From NCBI GenBank assembly GCA_964405465.1, contig CAYONZ010000017.1:1-64000 (forward strand): 64,000 nt of DNA. The letters run 5' to 3'. Source of the stretch: CAYONZ01 sp964405465. Its GTDB lineage: Bacteria > Bdellovibrionota > Bdellovibrionia > Bdellovibrionales > JAMPXM01. Of this stretch, positions 53,114 through 62,539 are shown in pieces (the first letter of the stretch is position 1; each line of letters begins with the position of its first letter). The notes below the pieces were generated by a model. It did no database searches. It was given only the letters and a program-made list of their open reading frames with translations, and was not told the origin of the DNA. The translations under genes and the position numbers were made by a program.

Positions 53114-55357
53114 TTGTTGAGATACTTCAGCGCTTTCTTAATTCTGGTTTCCTTTTTCCTTACAGGATGTCAGGGCGCATTGAATGATGAAAATCGTAAA
53201 GCTGAGCCGATTGTTTTATCGGGCCCCGAGACCAATTGTTTGGCCAAAACACTTGAAACGATAAAAAAATATCCGAAGGGCGAAGTTGATGAGATGCAAG
53301 TGGGAGCCGCTTGGGATTGTTTGAATGGTGCACTCAAGCTTTTCATGAAGAATGTTTCAGGTTCTGCCAGTCGAGATTATTACACCTCCGATGAGTTAAA
53401 GAGCTTTCTTGAACGTTATTTTTTAACCGATATCAAGATCAGTGATCGCCTCATGACCGAGGCCATGAGGTTCAAACAGATTTTTCTGGGTGGCGGTCTT
53501 GAGATTATCACACGTTCAGAGCTTGAGCGCACTGAAGTGGTTTTTAATCTTTTGAAGGTTGAAAGCATTCGCATACTGCCATTCATTCAAGTCTATGCGG
53601 TACCAGATTTTCAAGCGCGAAGAAAAGTTGAAAGTAGTCGTGTGGAAGCGGCAGTCGTACAGTTAACCCAGTCAGCAGAAAATATTGGAAAACTTTTGGG
53701 CGGAACTAAATCGGCTTACCTCTTGAGCTACGCTCGAGATTTTTTAATTGAGTTTGGTAAGCTGTATGACTCTAGCGGTGGTTGGCAGGGTCCAAAGTGG
53801 TTGGCTGATCATATTGGTGTGGTTGCTTCCGCAAAGGCGTTTTTCGTTAGGCCCGACGGCAACGTGATTTATCCAGAGGATTGGCCGGATCTAATGCGTA
53901 GTGCCTGCCGATTGTATGGACTGTGGCTTCGGTACCATTATTTTATTGAAAACAAAGACTTGAAAACTGGCAGTGCCCTCGACCAACTAGTTGATGCGGT
54001 ATATGAGGCGTTTTCGCTGCTTGATCAGTCAGCCAAGATGAAGGTCAATAGAGTAATTGAAATGCGCCAGCTCGAAGATCTCATTTTGGGTTTGAAAGAA
54101 ATTGGATTTTTCTCAACTGAAATTCAGGATCAAACAATTTCTGGGTTATTGAAAACCATATTCGGCAAAATCTATAATCCTTCAATCAATGGCCAGCGCG
54201 AGAAGTTTGCGGGCATCACTCCAGCGGTGTTGTCTTTGATGAAGAAAGACCTTTTGGGTTGGGCTGAGATGCAACAACTCTGGGATGTGGTTGTCGCGAA
54301 GACGGGGACAAACGAAATGCCGATGTCCCAGTTCTTGGAAGTCTGGAATACCCTTACTCCAAACAATGTTGATGCTTATAAAGATTTTGCTGTGTTACTG
54401 AATTCGAAACATCCAGTTTCTCTCTTGGCTGACGGGCAAGTGGCTTTTGTCGCTGATATTAAGTCAATGATGATGAACTCAGATACTTTTTCTGGACTCA
54501 ATTGGAGGAGAGCTTTTTTGAGCTTGGCAATGCGAGGTTACGCTGCAGACAGTGCCGGTTCTCGCGAAAATGGAATTACCAAAAATGAATTTAAAGAATT
54601 TTATACTGACCTCAATCCCATCGCTGTGGAGTTAAAGTTTTTGGCTCCAGACAGTGCCAACGGTTGGGATTCAACATTTGATGAAGCAAATGTGTTTTTG
54701 TTGTCCTCTGATGGCAATGATCGGTTGGGGTTTGCAGAGGGTGTTGAAATCTTGAGTTTTGCGCTTTCCGGGTCACAGCTTTCTGGAAAAGTATTCGAAG
54801 ATATGTCGAAGAAATGTAAACATTTTGCCGACGACAATATGGGTAAGGCAATGTTGGAGTCTGCGTGTGTGAAAGCGCAGATTCGCCAAAATTTTAACAC
54901 CTATTTTGCCGCTCTTCCCGGTTGGGTAAATATGACGGCAGATTATAAAGACGACGCCTGGTTGATGTTTCTTGATGCTTTCGAACGAGCCGCACGTCCC
55001 AAAGGATTCAACGCCAATGATCCGTGGGAGTCAGCGAATCTCACTAAGGGAATTGCAATTATGTATTATGTGGAGTCGGTGTTTGCTCGTTTTGATTTGA
55101 ATGCTTCAAACAAGTTAACACAGGCAGAGGCGAAGTTGGCTTTTCCATTGATTCGTCCGATTCTAGCGAAAGTCAGTGGATACACGACAGACGATTGGTT
55201 GTATCCGATCTATACTTATCTAATGCGCTATGGAGAGTCTCCGGAGGCAAGTTTTACCAGTAAGATTCAGTTTTTGTGGTGGAAAGCGAATTCATCATCA
55301 TGGCAATTCGCAGCCAATAGATACCGACTTGTAAAAATTCTTGCGAATCTCAAATAG
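53114..55357 (+). CDS. Large lipoprotein with EF-hand-like motifs
   Basis: 747 aa from a TTG start seven bases after GGGGAG. The signal peptide ends in lipobox FFLTGC. The mature protein is long and helical. At least three acidic loops followed by helices resemble EF hands: near residue 480 (SAGSRENGITKNEFKEF), near 535 (SSDGNDRLGFAEGVE) and near 660 (DLNASNKLTQAEAKLAF). Calcium binding on the cell surface or periplasm is a reasonable inference. The family is otherwise not recognised. Confidence 0.8.
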   Translation: MLRYFSAFLILVSFFLTGCQGALNDENRKAEPIVLSGPETNCLAKTLETIKKYPKGEVDEMQVGAAWDCLNGALKLFMKNVSGSASRDYYTSDELKSFLERYFLTDIKISDRLMTEAMRFKQIFLGGGLEIITRSELERTEVVFNLLKVESIRILPFIQVYAVPDFQARRKVESSRVEAAVVQLTQSAENIGKLLGGTKSAYLLSYARDFLIEFGKLYDSSGGWQGPKWLADHIGVVASAKAFFVRPDGNVIYPEDWPDLMRSACRLYGLWLRYHYFIENKDLKTGSALDQLVDAVYEAFSLLDQSAKMKVNRVIEMRQLEDLILGLKEIGFFSTEIQDQTISGLLKTIFGKIYNPSINGQREKFAGITPAVLSLMKKDLLGWAEMQQLWDVVVAKTGTNEMPMSQFLEVWNTLTPNNVDAYKDFAVLLNSKHPVSLLADGQVAFVADIKSMMMNSDTFSGLNWRRAFLSLAMRGYAADSAGSRENGITKNEFKEFYTDLNPIAVELKFLAPDSANGWDSTFDEANVFLLSSDGNDRLGFAEGVEILSFALSGSQLSGKVFEDMSKKCKHFADDNMGKAMLESACVKAQIRQNFNTYFAALPGWVNMTADYKDDAWLMFLDAFERAARPKGFNANDPWESANLTKGIAIMYYVESVFARFDLNASNKLTQAEAKLAFPLIRPILAKVSGYTTDDWLYPIYTYLMRYGESPEASFTSKIQFLWWKANSSSWQFAANRYRLVKILANLK

Positions 55358-55412
55358 TACCGAAAATTAGTTTGTCGATATGCTGGATACGTTTGCATGC
55401 ATATCTAGGGAA

Positions 55413-55432
55413 AGGTCTTGTTCACAAGACCT
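55413..55432 (-). terminator. Hairpin at 3' end of CDF gene
   Basis: AGGTCTTG and CAAGACCT form a perfect 8-bp stem with a 4-base loop, immediately after the stop of the minus-strand CDF gene and in the gap to the convergent lipoprotein gene. Only a short T stretch follows on the minus strand. Confidence 0.5.
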
Positions 55433-56514
55433 CAATTGACCTCAAGATCAATTACCACAATGTCCGGAAATTTTTTGTGAATATCTGCTTCAAGACGATT
55501 GATCTCCCGGCCAACCGTGCGCACCATTCGTTCAGCAGTTTCAAACAATATATAGGTTGGGTCTTCGCCCTCGCGGATGCGTTCAGCATCGCGTTCGATT
55601 TGTTGGCGATTGATAAGAATGCCACCGTGAAACTCGACCTCAATTGCGACTCTCATTCTTCCTGGAGCGAGAACGGCAGTTTTTAAACTCGTGATTCGCT
55701 CTACACTTGGATATGCTTCTACGAATTCACGAATTTCTGATTCGATATCAGAGCCAGCCGAAATTCCCATGAGGATGCGCCCATTCGCAATGGCAAGAAG
55801 AATGGCCATGGTTCCGAGTAAGATTCCAACAAAGATTGCGGCAATAGCATCAGGCACTGGGGTGTTGAGAATCTTTGAGGCCCACAAGCCCAGAAGGGCA
55901 ACTAGCACGCCTAATACTGCGATACTATCTTCGAGAAGGACGGCCACACTTGTTGGGTCGTCTCCAGTTTTGATGTACTCGAGGGTAGTTTTATCTTCTT
56001 TGGCTTCGTTGATACTCTTGAGGGCGACGACCAGTGACCAACCCTCAAGAAGAAGTGAAATCACCAGGATCACAAGCTGAGTCACCGAGGGTTCGGTGTA
56101 ACCTTGTCGAGCCTCCAATGCTGCAATTAGTGAATGAATGCCGTGATATGTAGTAAACCCAAAACCGACAAAAAAGATTCCCATTGCACTGACAAGGTTC
56201 CAAATATACCGAGCTTGTCCTTTGCCAAAGGGATACTGCTTGGTTGGCTTTCCAGCACCATGACGGATTCCAACATATAGAAGCACTTGGTTGGCAGTGT
56301 CAGCCAGGGAGTGAATCGCCTCGGCCAGCATCGAGGGGCTGAAGTTAATGAACCAACCGATAAATTTAAGAGTTGTGACCACAAAATTACTGGTGATAGC
56401 AGCCAAAACGGGCTTCATTGAAGCTTCGTCTTGGTAGGGAGTGGGTTCTTTCATCGTACCCAGTCCATTGTTATCTAGAGGCATAGGCTTCTTTCGTTGT
56501 TTGAAAAGCCGCAT
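55432..56514 (-). CDS. Cation diffusion facilitator, ZnT9-like
   Basis: 360 aa with about six membrane helices and a C-terminal cytoplasmic domain. Helix II carries HSLAD (metal-site HxxxD). Helix V carries VAVLLEDSIAVLGV, where the usual HxxxD is ExxxD-like, as in the SLC30A9/ZnT9 branch. The segment GDDPTSVAVLLEDS is typical of that branch. It should export Zn2+ or another divalent cation against protons. Met10 and Met20 are possible alternative starts, since the first ATG has no clear ribosome-binding site. Confidence 0.92.
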   Translation of the reverse strand: MRLFKQRKKPMPLDNNGLGTMKEPTPYQDEASMKPVLAAITSNFVVTTLKFIGWFINFSPSMLAEAIHSLADTANQVLLYVGIRHGAGKPTKQYPFGKGQARYIWNLVSAMGIFFVGFGFTTYHGIHSLIAALEARQGYTEPSVTQLVILVISLLLEGWSLVVALKSINEAKEDKTTLEYIKTGDDPTSVAVLLEDSIAVLGVLVALLGLWASKILNTPVPDAIAAIFVGILLGTMAILLAIANGRILMGISAGSDIESEIREFVEAYPSVERITSLKTAVLAPGRMRVAIEVEFHGGILINRQQIERDAERIREGEDPTYILFETAERMVRTVGREINRLEADIHKKFPDIVVIDLEVN

Positions 56515-56660
56515 GCGATCGGCAATTTCTGAAATATTTATGGCACAGTTAAGTCATTATCCAGTATGAGCGCCGGCTTCACAAGTGCCGCCAAGACCAT
56601 GGTCGGTGTGTAGAATTGATAGTGGGTAACGCAATAAGTCTATACCGCGGGTGGCGCAAC

Positions 56661-56676
56661 GGGGGACGGAGTACCC
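56661..56676 (+). repeat. Third copy of the GGGGGACGGAG hairpin
   Basis: GGGGGACGGAGTACCC in the divergent gap between the CDF gene and the coiled-coil lipoprotein gene. It shares 11-12 bases with the pair at 52805-52855 and can form a short GGG...CCC stem. Nothing else is recognised in this 266-base gap. Confidence 0.5.
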
Positions 56677-56780
56677 TTGGATTGCAATAGGTTGGTGTAG
56701 GCCACCGTGGTGCTTATACTCTATATGGCACAGGGATTGAACATAGTGCGGAGGAACGGGGAGTAATAATCGGAGGGGAT

Positions 56781-57920
56781 ATGAAACTAGCTAAGTTGGG
56801 AATTTTGGTTCTGGTTGGCACAGGACTTTTGACTGGGTGTGGAGTCAAAAAACAGCTGGACGAGATGCATGATGCGACCATGGATTTGCGAGACACTTCA
56901 AAGCAGCTTCAGGAAAATACAGCGGGAATGAAGGGCACGACAGAAAAAATGGCAGGTACAACAGATGGCTTAAGTACCAAAACCACTGGCTTGGGTGAAG
57001 TCACTTCGGAGATGTATGACGGACTTAAGCAAGGCAATACCTTTATGATTCGTGACGCTGCTTTGAGGCAGCTGAAAGAAAACCCAGATATGGGTCAAAA
57101 GATCAAAGCTGCCTGTGCCTACAATGCCGCGCAAGACTTTCAGTTGTGGTCTGGTTTGGGTCAGGATGTGCAGAAAGCACGCGAATTCGATGCCGCACAG
57201 GCCATGATAGAATATTTCAAAGACATTCATGGTTTTGTTGTAGATGGAGATCTTGAGCCTCACCCATTGCAAGAGGAGATTACGGGTAAGCTTTTTGGTT
57301 TCTATCGACAAGAAAGTACAGCCAACAACGTAAAAGCTTTCAATGCAATGGCTCTTTGTATCTATAAGACAAATCCGAAGCAGGATGAAATGCTCGCCAA
57401 ACATCCCGAAATGAAGGAAATGACTTTTCGATCGATTTTGAAAGAGTCTTTGATGGCGGGCAAACTCATTCGCGAGGGATCTAAAAAGCTCGAGGATTTT
57501 CCTCCTTATGTAAAAGAAGTCTTGTTGTACGAAGAAGTCGCAATTGCTCTTCTGCAAGGGCATATGAATATGGCAGCAGCTGTGGCATTGGAGCGAGTCT
57601 CTCCGATTTCGAATGGCGCAATTCCTTATCTCAAAATGAACTTTGGATCATGGACAATGAATTTAAAGAAATACAATGAGATCGAAATTAACGAATTTTC
57701 TCGTTATATCAATGAGGGCACTCTACAAACGGCAGAGTTTCTGCTGAGCCTGGGTGTAAAGCCAAAATTTGATTCTCAGTTGGTCAAAATGTACGACCAC
57801 ATGAAAATTGCAGCAACACCGAACACTCTAAAGGGTGTGGTTGCGACGAGATTAGGTGCTGAAAAGAATTTTATTGGTGGATTGAAGCAGTTTATCAAAA
57901 CTGCACATCAATATCGTTAA
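56781..57920 (+). CDS. Lipoprotein with short coiled-coil N-terminus
   Basis: 379 aa with GGAGGGGAT before the ATG and lipobox LLTGC. Just after the lipidated Cys a heptad-patterned stretch (about residues 25-85, rich in Thr/Met/Leu/Gly: TTEKMAGTTDGLSTKTTGL) suggests a trimeric or dimeric coiled coil. The rest (100-379) is a helical domain rich in Lys and Met. No enzyme motif is visible and the family is not recognised. A strong terminator follows. Confidence 0.82.
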   Translation: MKLAKLGILVLVGTGLLTGCGVKKQLDEMHDATMDLRDTSKQLQENTAGMKGTTEKMAGTTDGLSTKTTGLGEVTSEMYDGLKQGNTFMIRDAALRQLKENPDMGQKIKAACAYNAAQDFQLWSGLGQDVQKAREFDAAQAMIEYFKDIHGFVVDGDLEPHPLQEEITGKLFGFYRQESTANNVKAFNAMALCIYKTNPKQDEMLAKHPEMKEMTFRSILKESLMAGKLIREGSKKLEDFPPYVKEVLLYEEVAIALLQGHMNMAAAVALERVSPISNGAIPYLKMNFGSWTMNLKKYNEIEINEFSRYINEGTLQTAEFLLSLGVKPKFDSQLVKMYDHMKIAATPNTLKGVVATRLGAEKNFIGGLKQFIKTAHQYR

Positions 57921-57997
57921 ACCTGTGTAAACAGAGTTTATTTAAGGGAAGTCCGGGGTTTTTGGGGTTCTAGCTCTTCAGATGAAAAGCTAGATAA

Positions 57998-58028
57998 GGG
58001 CTTGAGAGAAATCTCAGGCCCTTTTTTA
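57998..58028 (+). terminator. Intrinsic terminator
   Basis: GGGCTTGAGA (57998-58007), GAAA loop, TCTCAGGCCC (58012-58021), one G-T pair, followed by six T. It ends the lipoprotein transcript and isolates it from eutB. Confidence 0.93.
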
Positions 58029-58064
58029 TTGGAGTTCTGATGTGAGTCGGGTTTTAATAATTGA

Positions 58065-59456
58065 ATGGCATTCACATTCACACTTGGTTCTGAAAAATAT
58101 AATTTTGATTCATTGAAGATCTTGTTGGCAAAGGCCAGTCCGAGTCGTTCCGGAGATGATCTCTCCGGACTTTCGGCAAGTACTGACCGCGAGAGAATAG
58201 CAGCGCAACTGGCGTTGGCCGATTTGCCGCTTAAACATTTCTTAGTTGAATCGGTGATAGATTACGAAACTGACGAGGTGACCCGATTGATTGTGGACAC
58301 CCATGATGGCGAAGCATTTGAGCTGATTTCTCATTTCACAGTCGGTGAATTTCGAGATTGGCTTTTGAGTTTTTCGACAACCACTGATCGATTGTCTGCA
58401 ATTAAAAACTCTGTGACGCCTGAAATGGCAGCGGCTGTTTCAAAGATCATGCGAAACCAAGACCTCATTTTGGTCGCAAAAAAAATTGAAGTGATGACGA
58501 AGTTCAGAAACACGATGGGTCGGCGAGGACATTTAGGGGTTAGATTGCAACCGAACCATCCCACTGATGATCTTAAGGGTATTTTGGCCAGTGTATTTGA
58601 TGGTCTACTCTTCGGGTGTGGCGACGCAATGATCGGAATAAATCCGGCCTCAGACAGTCTTCACAAACACCGAGAGCTTTTGTTGATGTTAGATGAGCTT
58701 CGTGAACGTTTTCAAATTCCAACACAGATATGTGTCCTGACTCATGTGACCAATCAGCTTGAGATGATTCGAAACCTTGCTCCGGTAGATTTAGTATTTC
58801 AATCAATCGCTGGAACGGAGGCCGCTAACAAGAGTTTTGGGATTCATCTTGAGTTGTTACGTGAGGCAAACGAAATGGCACAGGCTCTTCGACGAGGCAC
58901 TGTTGGCCAAAATGTAATGTACTTTGAGACTGGGCAAGGAAGTTGCTTGTCGGCAGATGCACATCATGGAGTGGATCAACAAACTTTGGAGGCTCGCGCG
59001 TATGCGGTGGCTCGCCACTATTCTCCATTTTTAGTTAATACAGTAGTGGGATTTATTGGGCCCGAATACTTGTTTAATGGAAAGCAAATCATTCGTGCGG
59101 GTCTTGAGGATCATTTTTGCGGCAAACTTTTGGGTCTGCCCATGGGAGTTGATGTTTGCTACACCAATCATGTAGACGCAGATCAAGACGATATGGATAG
59201 TTTATTGACCCAACTTGGTGTCGCTGGATGCAATTACATCATGGGGGTTCCTGGGGCAGATGACATTATGCTGGGCTATCAAAGTACCTCGTTTCATGAT
59301 GCTCTCTATATTCGTGAGGTATTGGGCTTAAGTCCTGCTCCTGAGTTTGTCGATTGGTTACGCCAAATGAATATCATGGGAGACAATGGACGAATTCAAG
59401 ATGCAGAAGTTGCTCGTGCAAGTTTACTGCAGGCCGGAGAAAGTTATGGCTTTTGA
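58065..59456 (+). CDS. eutB: Ethanolamine ammonia-lyase large subunit
   Basis: 463 aa (E. coli EutB 453). Family segments include RRGHLGVRLQPNHPTDD, FGCGDAMIGINPASDS, FQSIAGTEAANKSFGIHLELLREA and CYTNHVDADQDDMDSLL. EutB forms the TIM barrel that binds ethanolamine and adenosylcobalamin; with EutC it converts ethanolamine to acetaldehyde and ammonia. No strong ribosome-binding site is visible at the ATG. There are no microcompartment shell genes, EutA reactivase or regulator adjacent. Confidence 0.96.
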   Translation: MAFTFTLGSEKYNFDSLKILLAKASPSRSGDDLSGLSASTDRERIAAQLALADLPLKHFLVESVIDYETDEVTRLIVDTHDGEAFELISHFTVGEFRDWLLSFSTTTDRLSAIKNSVTPEMAAAVSKIMRNQDLILVAKKIEVMTKFRNTMGRRGHLGVRLQPNHPTDDLKGILASVFDGLLFGCGDAMIGINPASDSLHKHRELLLMLDELRERFQIPTQICVLTHVTNQLEMIRNLAPVDLVFQSIAGTEAANKSFGIHLELLREANEMAQALRRGTVGQNVMYFETGQGSCLSADAHHGVDQQTLEARAYAVARHYSPFLVNTVVGFIGPEYLFNGKQIIRAGLEDHFCGKLLGLPMGVDVCYTNHVDADQDDMDSLLTQLGVAGCNYIMGVPGADDIMLGYQSTSFHDALYIREVLGLSPAPEFVDWLRQMNIMGDNGRIQDAEVARASLLQAGESYGF

Positions 59457-60234
59457 TTTTTGGCAAAAGCTTCGGTCTCTCACCATGGCAAGAGTTGGAA
59501 TTGGTAGATCTGGGCCATCATTAAAAACCAAAAACTGGCTTGAATTTTTGCGTGCTCACTCAGAGGCTCGGCATGCGGTTCATGCAGAACTTGATTGGTC
59601 AAAATTTTCTGAGTCACTTATTGCGTGTGGATTTAGAACCCAAATTTTGCTGTCGGGGGCAAAAGACAAAACTAGCTTTCTTCGTCGTCCAGATTGGGGG
59701 CGTCGCCTTTCAGAGGATAGTCGGCAAAAGGTCTTGGCGAGTATTGCGGCTGAAGGTCGTGACGCGTTTTCTCAGCGTCTTTGTTTTGTAGTGAGTGATG
59801 GTCTTTCTGCTCAGGCCATAGAAAAATATGCGTTAGAACTACTTTTAAACTTCAAAAAAATGAACCAGCAGGTAGACCTCAAACATCGATTTGAATTAAC
59901 TGATATTTATTTAGTAAAACTGGGACGAGTTGGTGTGATAGATGAAATCGGATCACTTGTTGGCTGCAAACAAATAGTGATACTTTTGGGGGAAAGGCCA
60001 GGCCTGAGTTGTTTTGATAGTCTTGGTGTATACTTCGAGCATTCTCCAAGGTTGGGAAACAGTGATGCGAATAGAAATTGTATTTCAAACATTCATTCTG
60101 ATGGACTCACCACAGAACGGGCAGCTTCAAAATTATTCTATCTTCTTTCGAAAAGTCGTCGGTTGGGTTTGAGTGGAGTAGAGTTGAAAGATGATTTGGC
60201 CATTGAGGGTGAAGCAAACTTTTTATTGCGCTAA
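59446..60234 (+). CDS. eutC: Ethanolamine ammonia-lyase small subunit
   Basis: 262 aa from the ATG at 59446, seven bases after GGAG and overlapping the eutB stop by 11 bases, which couples translation of the two subunits. Family features: MARVGIGRSGPSLKTKNWLEF, HAVHAELD, VSDGLSAQAIEKYA, and GLSCFDSLGVYFEHSPRLGNSDANRNCISNIHSDG near the C-terminus. It supplies part of the cobalamin-binding site of the EutBC complex. Confidence 0.95.
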   Translation: MAFDFWQKLRSLTMARVGIGRSGPSLKTKNWLEFLRAHSEARHAVHAELDWSKFSESLIACGFRTQILLSGAKDKTSFLRRPDWGRRLSEDSRQKVLASIAAEGRDAFSQRLCFVVSDGLSAQAIEKYALELLLNFKKMNQQVDLKHRFELTDIYLVKLGRVGVIDEIGSLVGCKQIVILLGERPGLSCFDSLGVYFEHSPRLGNSDANRNCISNIHSDGLTTERAASKLFYLLSKSRRLGLSGVELKDDLAIEGEANFLLR

Positions 60235-60346
60235 CACGCGACCTTGGTTTGGAAGTCAGAGCGATTTGTTGAGCAATGACTAAAAAGAACCTACAGTTTA
60301 AAGATTCCTAAACATGTGTTCAAAATTTCTTTAAAGGGTGTGGGTT

Positions 60347-61096
60347 ATGATGAGTAGAAGTTTTTTGGTGATACTACTTTTGGCGATGTCACTGTTTGCA
60401 CAAGCTGAAACCGTGACTGTGGTTGGTGAAGACGATTGGTACCCTTACTGCGCGGATCGTGGTGGAAAGCCAGAGGGGCTTGCCGCCGACATTGTTAGAG
60501 AAGCTTTTAAGGCAGCAGGAGTAGATGTGGTTTTTAAGGTAATGCCATATGCTCGGTGCATGGATGAAACCAAGAAGGGCGCTGAGGTGGCTTGTTTTGA
60601 TACGACTTGGCTACCTGAGTATGACGAGAATTTCATCAAAACTAAAAGCCACTTATTTGAGGCCGAGATTGCAATCTATTCGAGTTCCACTTATTCGGGA
60701 AAGATGGGTCTCAAGGTTAGCGATTTAGAGGGGAAAACTGTGGGAATTACCAATGGCTATGAATATGGGGCAGAGTTCGGCGCAAACAAAAAGATTAAAT
60801 CTGACTCTGCTAAATCAGATATCTTGGTTCTTAAAAAACAGGCGGCCGGGAGGACAGATTTTGCGTTACTTTACTCAAGGGTTGCGGACTTTCTTCTGAA
60901 AGAAAACAAGAAAGAATTCGACGGAAAAATTAAGCGTGTAGGGACAGTCGTTGTCGATAAACTGTTTTTGAGTTTTTCAAAGAAACATAAAGACGGAAAA
61001 AAATTTGCAGATCTTTTTGATAAAGGTATGGATGCAATCAAGGCAAATGGTACATACAAAAAAATTGAAGACAATTGGGCGACAAAGTTGAAATAG
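60347..61096 (+). CDS. Periplasmic amino-acid-type substrate-binding protein (SBP_bac_3)
   Basis: 249 aa from the ATG at 60347, placed after AAAGGG; a GTG at 60338 overlaps that site. A signal peptide (FLVILLLAMSLFAQA-E) precedes a family-3 binding domain: GEDDWYPYCADRGGKPEGLAADIVREAFKAAGVDVVF, LEGKTVGITNGYEYG and LFDKGMDAIKANGTYKKIEDNW. No permease or ATPase gene is adjacent, so it may serve a remote transporter or a sensor. Confidence 0.9.
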   Translation: MMSRSFLVILLLAMSLFAQAETVTVVGEDDWYPYCADRGGKPEGLAADIVREAFKAAGVDVVFKVMPYARCMDETKKGAEVACFDTTWLPEYDENFIKTKSHLFEAEIAIYSSSTYSGKMGLKVSDLEGKTVGITNGYEYGAEFGANKKIKSDSAKSDILVLKKQAAGRTDFALLYSRVADFLLKENKKEFDGKIKRVGTVVVDKLFLSFSKKHKDGKKFADLFDKGMDAIKANGTYKKIEDNWATKLK

Positions 61097-61117
61097 TTTT
61101 TTTCGAGAAGCAATACT

Positions 61118-61155
61118 CAAAAGGACAAAGTCATTGATGTGACGTTGTCCTTTTG
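61118..61155. terminator. Bidirectional intrinsic terminator
   Basis: CAAAAGGACAA (61118-61128) pairs perfectly with TTGTCCTTTTG (61145-61155). It lies between the convergent binding-protein and glycosyltransferase genes, with T-rich sequence in or after the stem on both strands. Confidence 0.8.
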
Positions 61156-61161
61156 TAAATA

Positions 61162-62367
61162 TTAAATTCGAATAGTTTCCGACTCAGATTTAAGTTCATA
61201 GGTGATGCCCCTCCACTTGATGCGGTTGGTTCTCAATGAGTTGATTGTGTTAAGAAAGCTTACCAGAACGGTGACAGGTGCTAACCAGATGTAAGTCCAT
61301 TTCAATTTTAGAAGGGATTTTGAAACCTCAGGAAACATATTTGCAAGGGTAGAGACGAAAACCATCCCATTAAGCATTTGAAAAAATATGATGGAAATGC
61401 AGGAAACTGCGTACAGGTCGAGCTGAAACCCATTGAGAACCGCTAATCCCAGGTGAAATATTCCATACAGAGTACAAATGACATTTGACGAGTGGGCAAA
61501 AGCGGCCAGGCGCCATAGCTTGGGGTAGCTAACGCGTGAAATGATAGATTGGCGATTGGTAAATTCTATTGTTTCACTTAGTGTAGAAAACTCGTGACTG
61601 ATGCAGACACATGACGGCACAAATTCAATTTCTAATTTTAACGATCTAACTCCATTTGTCACTGCAAAGGAGTCTGAGACTGCTCGGTCGAGCCGGGATC
61701 TTATATTAGCTTTTTCAAATATATTTTTTGGTACAGCCATGGCCCCTCCGAATGTGAAGCTGCTATTGGGATCAGCTGCTATTGGTAGTGCTGCTGCTGT
61801 CCAGAGACTTCTTACGACAGAGCCAGGATTGCCTTTGGGAGAGAAGTACCACCTGCCACCAGTTGTTGCTCCGACTTTTGAGTCTTGAAGTGGTGCAACC
61901 AATTCGCGCAACATCGAGCGATGAGGCATTAAGTCAGAATCAACAAATACGTAGACCGCCACTTCTTTGGACATATGGTCTATGGCAGCCAGTTGATTGG
62001 TGATCTTTTGTGCTCGACCTGAATGAACTACGGAGGTTATGACATTACAATTTTTTTGAGGAACTCGGTCACGTGTTTCGAGTAGAAGCTTTTTAATATA
62101 GTCGTACGCAGGATCCGTGTTGTCTTCGGTAACAAAAATGAGTTCACAGTTTTCAATGTCTTGATGAAGCCAACCCATTATGTTTTCTTGAAAATTTTGG
62201 TCTATTCCTTTGCAAGGTAAAATAACTCCAACTTTTGGAGCATATTGAATAATGGATGGTTGTGGATGGTCATTTTTCCGAGCAAGTTGTCTTCGAAACT
62301 TGAGGGTCATCAATATTGGAACAATCCCAATAACCAGAGTACCGAACAACATTATTTTGGAAAACAT
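61162..62367 (-). CDS. Membrane glycosyltransferase, GT21/HpnI-like
   Basis: 401 aa from the ATG at 62367, preceded by AAAGG; an ATG eight codons earlier lacks a clear site. An N-terminal helix is followed by a GT2-fold domain with VGVILPCKG, DSDLMPHRSMLRELVAPL (DxD), and a terminal motif NRQSIISRVSY comparable to the (Q/R)xxRW of ceramide glucosyltransferases and HpnI. Several helices follow, and the C-terminus IKWRGITYEL is typical. It probably glycosylates a lipid (sphingolipid or hopanoid-like acceptor); the acceptor is inferred. Confidence 0.87.
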   Translation of the reverse strand: MFSKIMLFGTLVIGIVPILMTLKFRRQLARKNDHPQPSIIQYAPKVGVILPCKGIDQNFQENIMGWLHQDIENCELIFVTEDNTDPAYDYIKKLLLETRDRVPQKNCNVITSVVHSGRAQKITNQLAAIDHMSKEVAVYVFVDSDLMPHRSMLRELVAPLQDSKVGATTGGRWYFSPKGNPGSVVRSLWTAAALPIAADPNSSFTFGGAMAVPKNIFEKANIRSRLDRAVSDSFAVTNGVRSLKLEIEFVPSCVCISHEFSTLSETIEFTNRQSIISRVSYPKLWRLAAFAHSSNVICTLYGIFHLGLAVLNGFQLDLYAVSCISIIFFQMLNGMVFVSTLANMFPEVSKSLLKLKWTYIWLAPVTVLVSFLNTINSLRTNRIKWRGITYELKSESETIRI

Positions 62368-62539
62368 AGTAGGCCTTTCGTTGATTACCATAAGTTCTTA
62401 GTGAACTTTCTCTCTGATAAAAATCTATGATGAAAATTAAGTACATACGATTCACAAAAGTGGCGGGAATGCGTCTCAATGTGATGCACATCTATATATT
62501 TAGTCTAAAGTATGGTTATTCAAAAGACGAAAAGGAGTC

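Noticed and set aside
56970..57563. 197-aa open frame on the minus strand
   Set aside because: It lies wholly inside the lipoprotein gene at 56781-57920, has no ribosome-binding site and its Phe/Leu/His-rich composition is that of an antisense shadow.
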